Shown in pieces: positions 6,356 through 6,503 of a stretch of DNA of 6,503 bases. This stretch comes from Micrococcales bacterium. Lineage in GTDB: Bacteria; Actinomycetota; Actinomycetes; Actinomycetales; Dermatophilaceae. The number at the start of each line of letters is the position of its first letter. Positions within the stretch are counted from its first letter, which is position 1. The DNA is taken from assembly GCA_003157445.1 (NCBI GenBank), contig PMJN01000173.1, positions 1 to 6,503 of the forward strand, written 5' to 3'. A program made the position numbers and the translations under genes. The notes under the pieces were generated by a model. It saw only the letters and a program-made list of their open reading frames with translations. It ran no database searches and was not told the DNA's origin.

Positions 6356-6377
6356 GATCGGTGACCGGTCACCGATC
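6356..6377. promoter_or_regulatory. Perfect 22-bp palindrome, candidate operator
   Basis: GATCGGTGACC is followed directly by its exact reverse complement, GGTCACCGATC. It sits 43 nt upstream of the MOSC start at 6421 and upstream of the divergent DUF6487-type gene. This is where a dimeric repressor could control both. A palindrome this long with no spacer is not expected by chance. It could also form a cruciform or RNA hairpin, but no U-run follows. No regulator gene is in the window. Confidence 0.55.
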
Positions 6378-6420
6378 GGCCATCGCCTAGCTGCTCCGCG
6401 CGGTGCGAGAGGATGACCGC

Positions 6421-6503
6421 GTGCTGGTCACTTCGTTGCTGATCTACCCGGTCAAGTCCATGGGCGGGGTCGCTGGACTGAGGCGGGCTTCGTAGTGAAG
6501 TAG
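6421..6503 (+). pseudogene. Broken 5' end of a MOSC-domain protein gene
   Basis: GTG at 6421 with GAGAGGA seven bases upstream begins MLVTSLLIYPVKSMGGVA, the characteristic first beta strand and YPVKS turn of MOSC N-terminal beta-barrel proteins (relatives of the molybdenum cofactor sulfurase C-terminal domain). In the family the frame continues for about 200 residues or more. Here it runs into GLRRAS and a TAG at 6493-6495. Supposing one lost base near 6472 gives VAVTEAGFVVK, which resembles the next MOSC strand, but that frame also stops, at TAG 6501-6503. A frameshift plus a nonsense change is the simplest reading. An in-frame GTG at 6403 is an alternative start. The rest lies off the right edge, so decay of the whole gene is inferred. 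Confidence 0.6.

Larger units (their letters stand above)
6150..6420. other. Divergent interval between the DUF6487-type gene and the MOSC remnant
   Basis: It contains possible N-terminal extension of the small minus-strand gene (up to about 6218), the right copy of the 53-nt repeat, and the 22-bp palindrome. No -35/-10 pair stands out on either strand. Confidence 0.45.

Noticed and set aside
1..6503. tRNA, rRNA or CRISPR array
   Set aside because: No tRNA-like cloverleaf, rRNA segment or regularly spaced direct repeats were found on inspection.

Overview
The window looks like chromosomal DNA from a high-GC actinobacterium. GC content is high, codons end mostly in G or C, several genes use GTG starts, and the small two-CxxC protein is of a type I associate with actinomycetes. 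No genus can be assigned from the sequence alone. The theme is cyclic di-GMP signalling, set in an accessory-looking stretch with mobile-element DNA and decayed genes.

Layout, left to right. Positions 1-852 (minus strand) hold the 5' part of a group II intron. It has a GTGCG 5' end at 852, structured intron RNA, and the N-terminal part of its reverse transcriptase/maturase (410 down to 1, running off the left edge). Positions 853-1206 carry no convincing gene, but contain a hairpin beside the intron insertion site and one copy of a diverged 53-nt repeat (992-1044). Positions 1207-2169 (minus) encode a PAS-GGDEF diguanylate cyclase with an intact active site and inhibitory I-site. A 523-nt intergenic region (2170-2692) separates it from a divergent plus-strand gene (2693-5197) encoding an 834-aa PAS-PAS-PAS-GGDEF-EAL protein whose cyclase and phosphodiesterase motifs both look complete.

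Right of 5197 the DNA becomes accessory-like. A frameshifted and stop-interrupted gene remnant of unknown function lies at 5347-5783. A small two-CxxC (zinc-ribbon-like) protein of the DUF6487 type lies on the minus strand at 5889-6149. The second, inverted copy of the 53-nt repeat (6293-6344) and a perfect 22-bp palindrome (6356-6377) follow. The start of a MOSC-domain gene, broken within about 25 codons, begins at 6421 and reaches the right edge.

How the genes may work together. The two divergent signalling genes could make (1207-2169) and make or degrade (2693-5197) c-di-GMP in response to signals read by four PAS domains in total. Both proteins appear cytoplasmic because no membrane segments or signal peptides are seen. 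The most unusual features are non-coding: the approximately 79% identical inverted repeats bracketing the c-di-GMP genes and the DUF6487 gene, and the palindrome next to the right-hand repeat.
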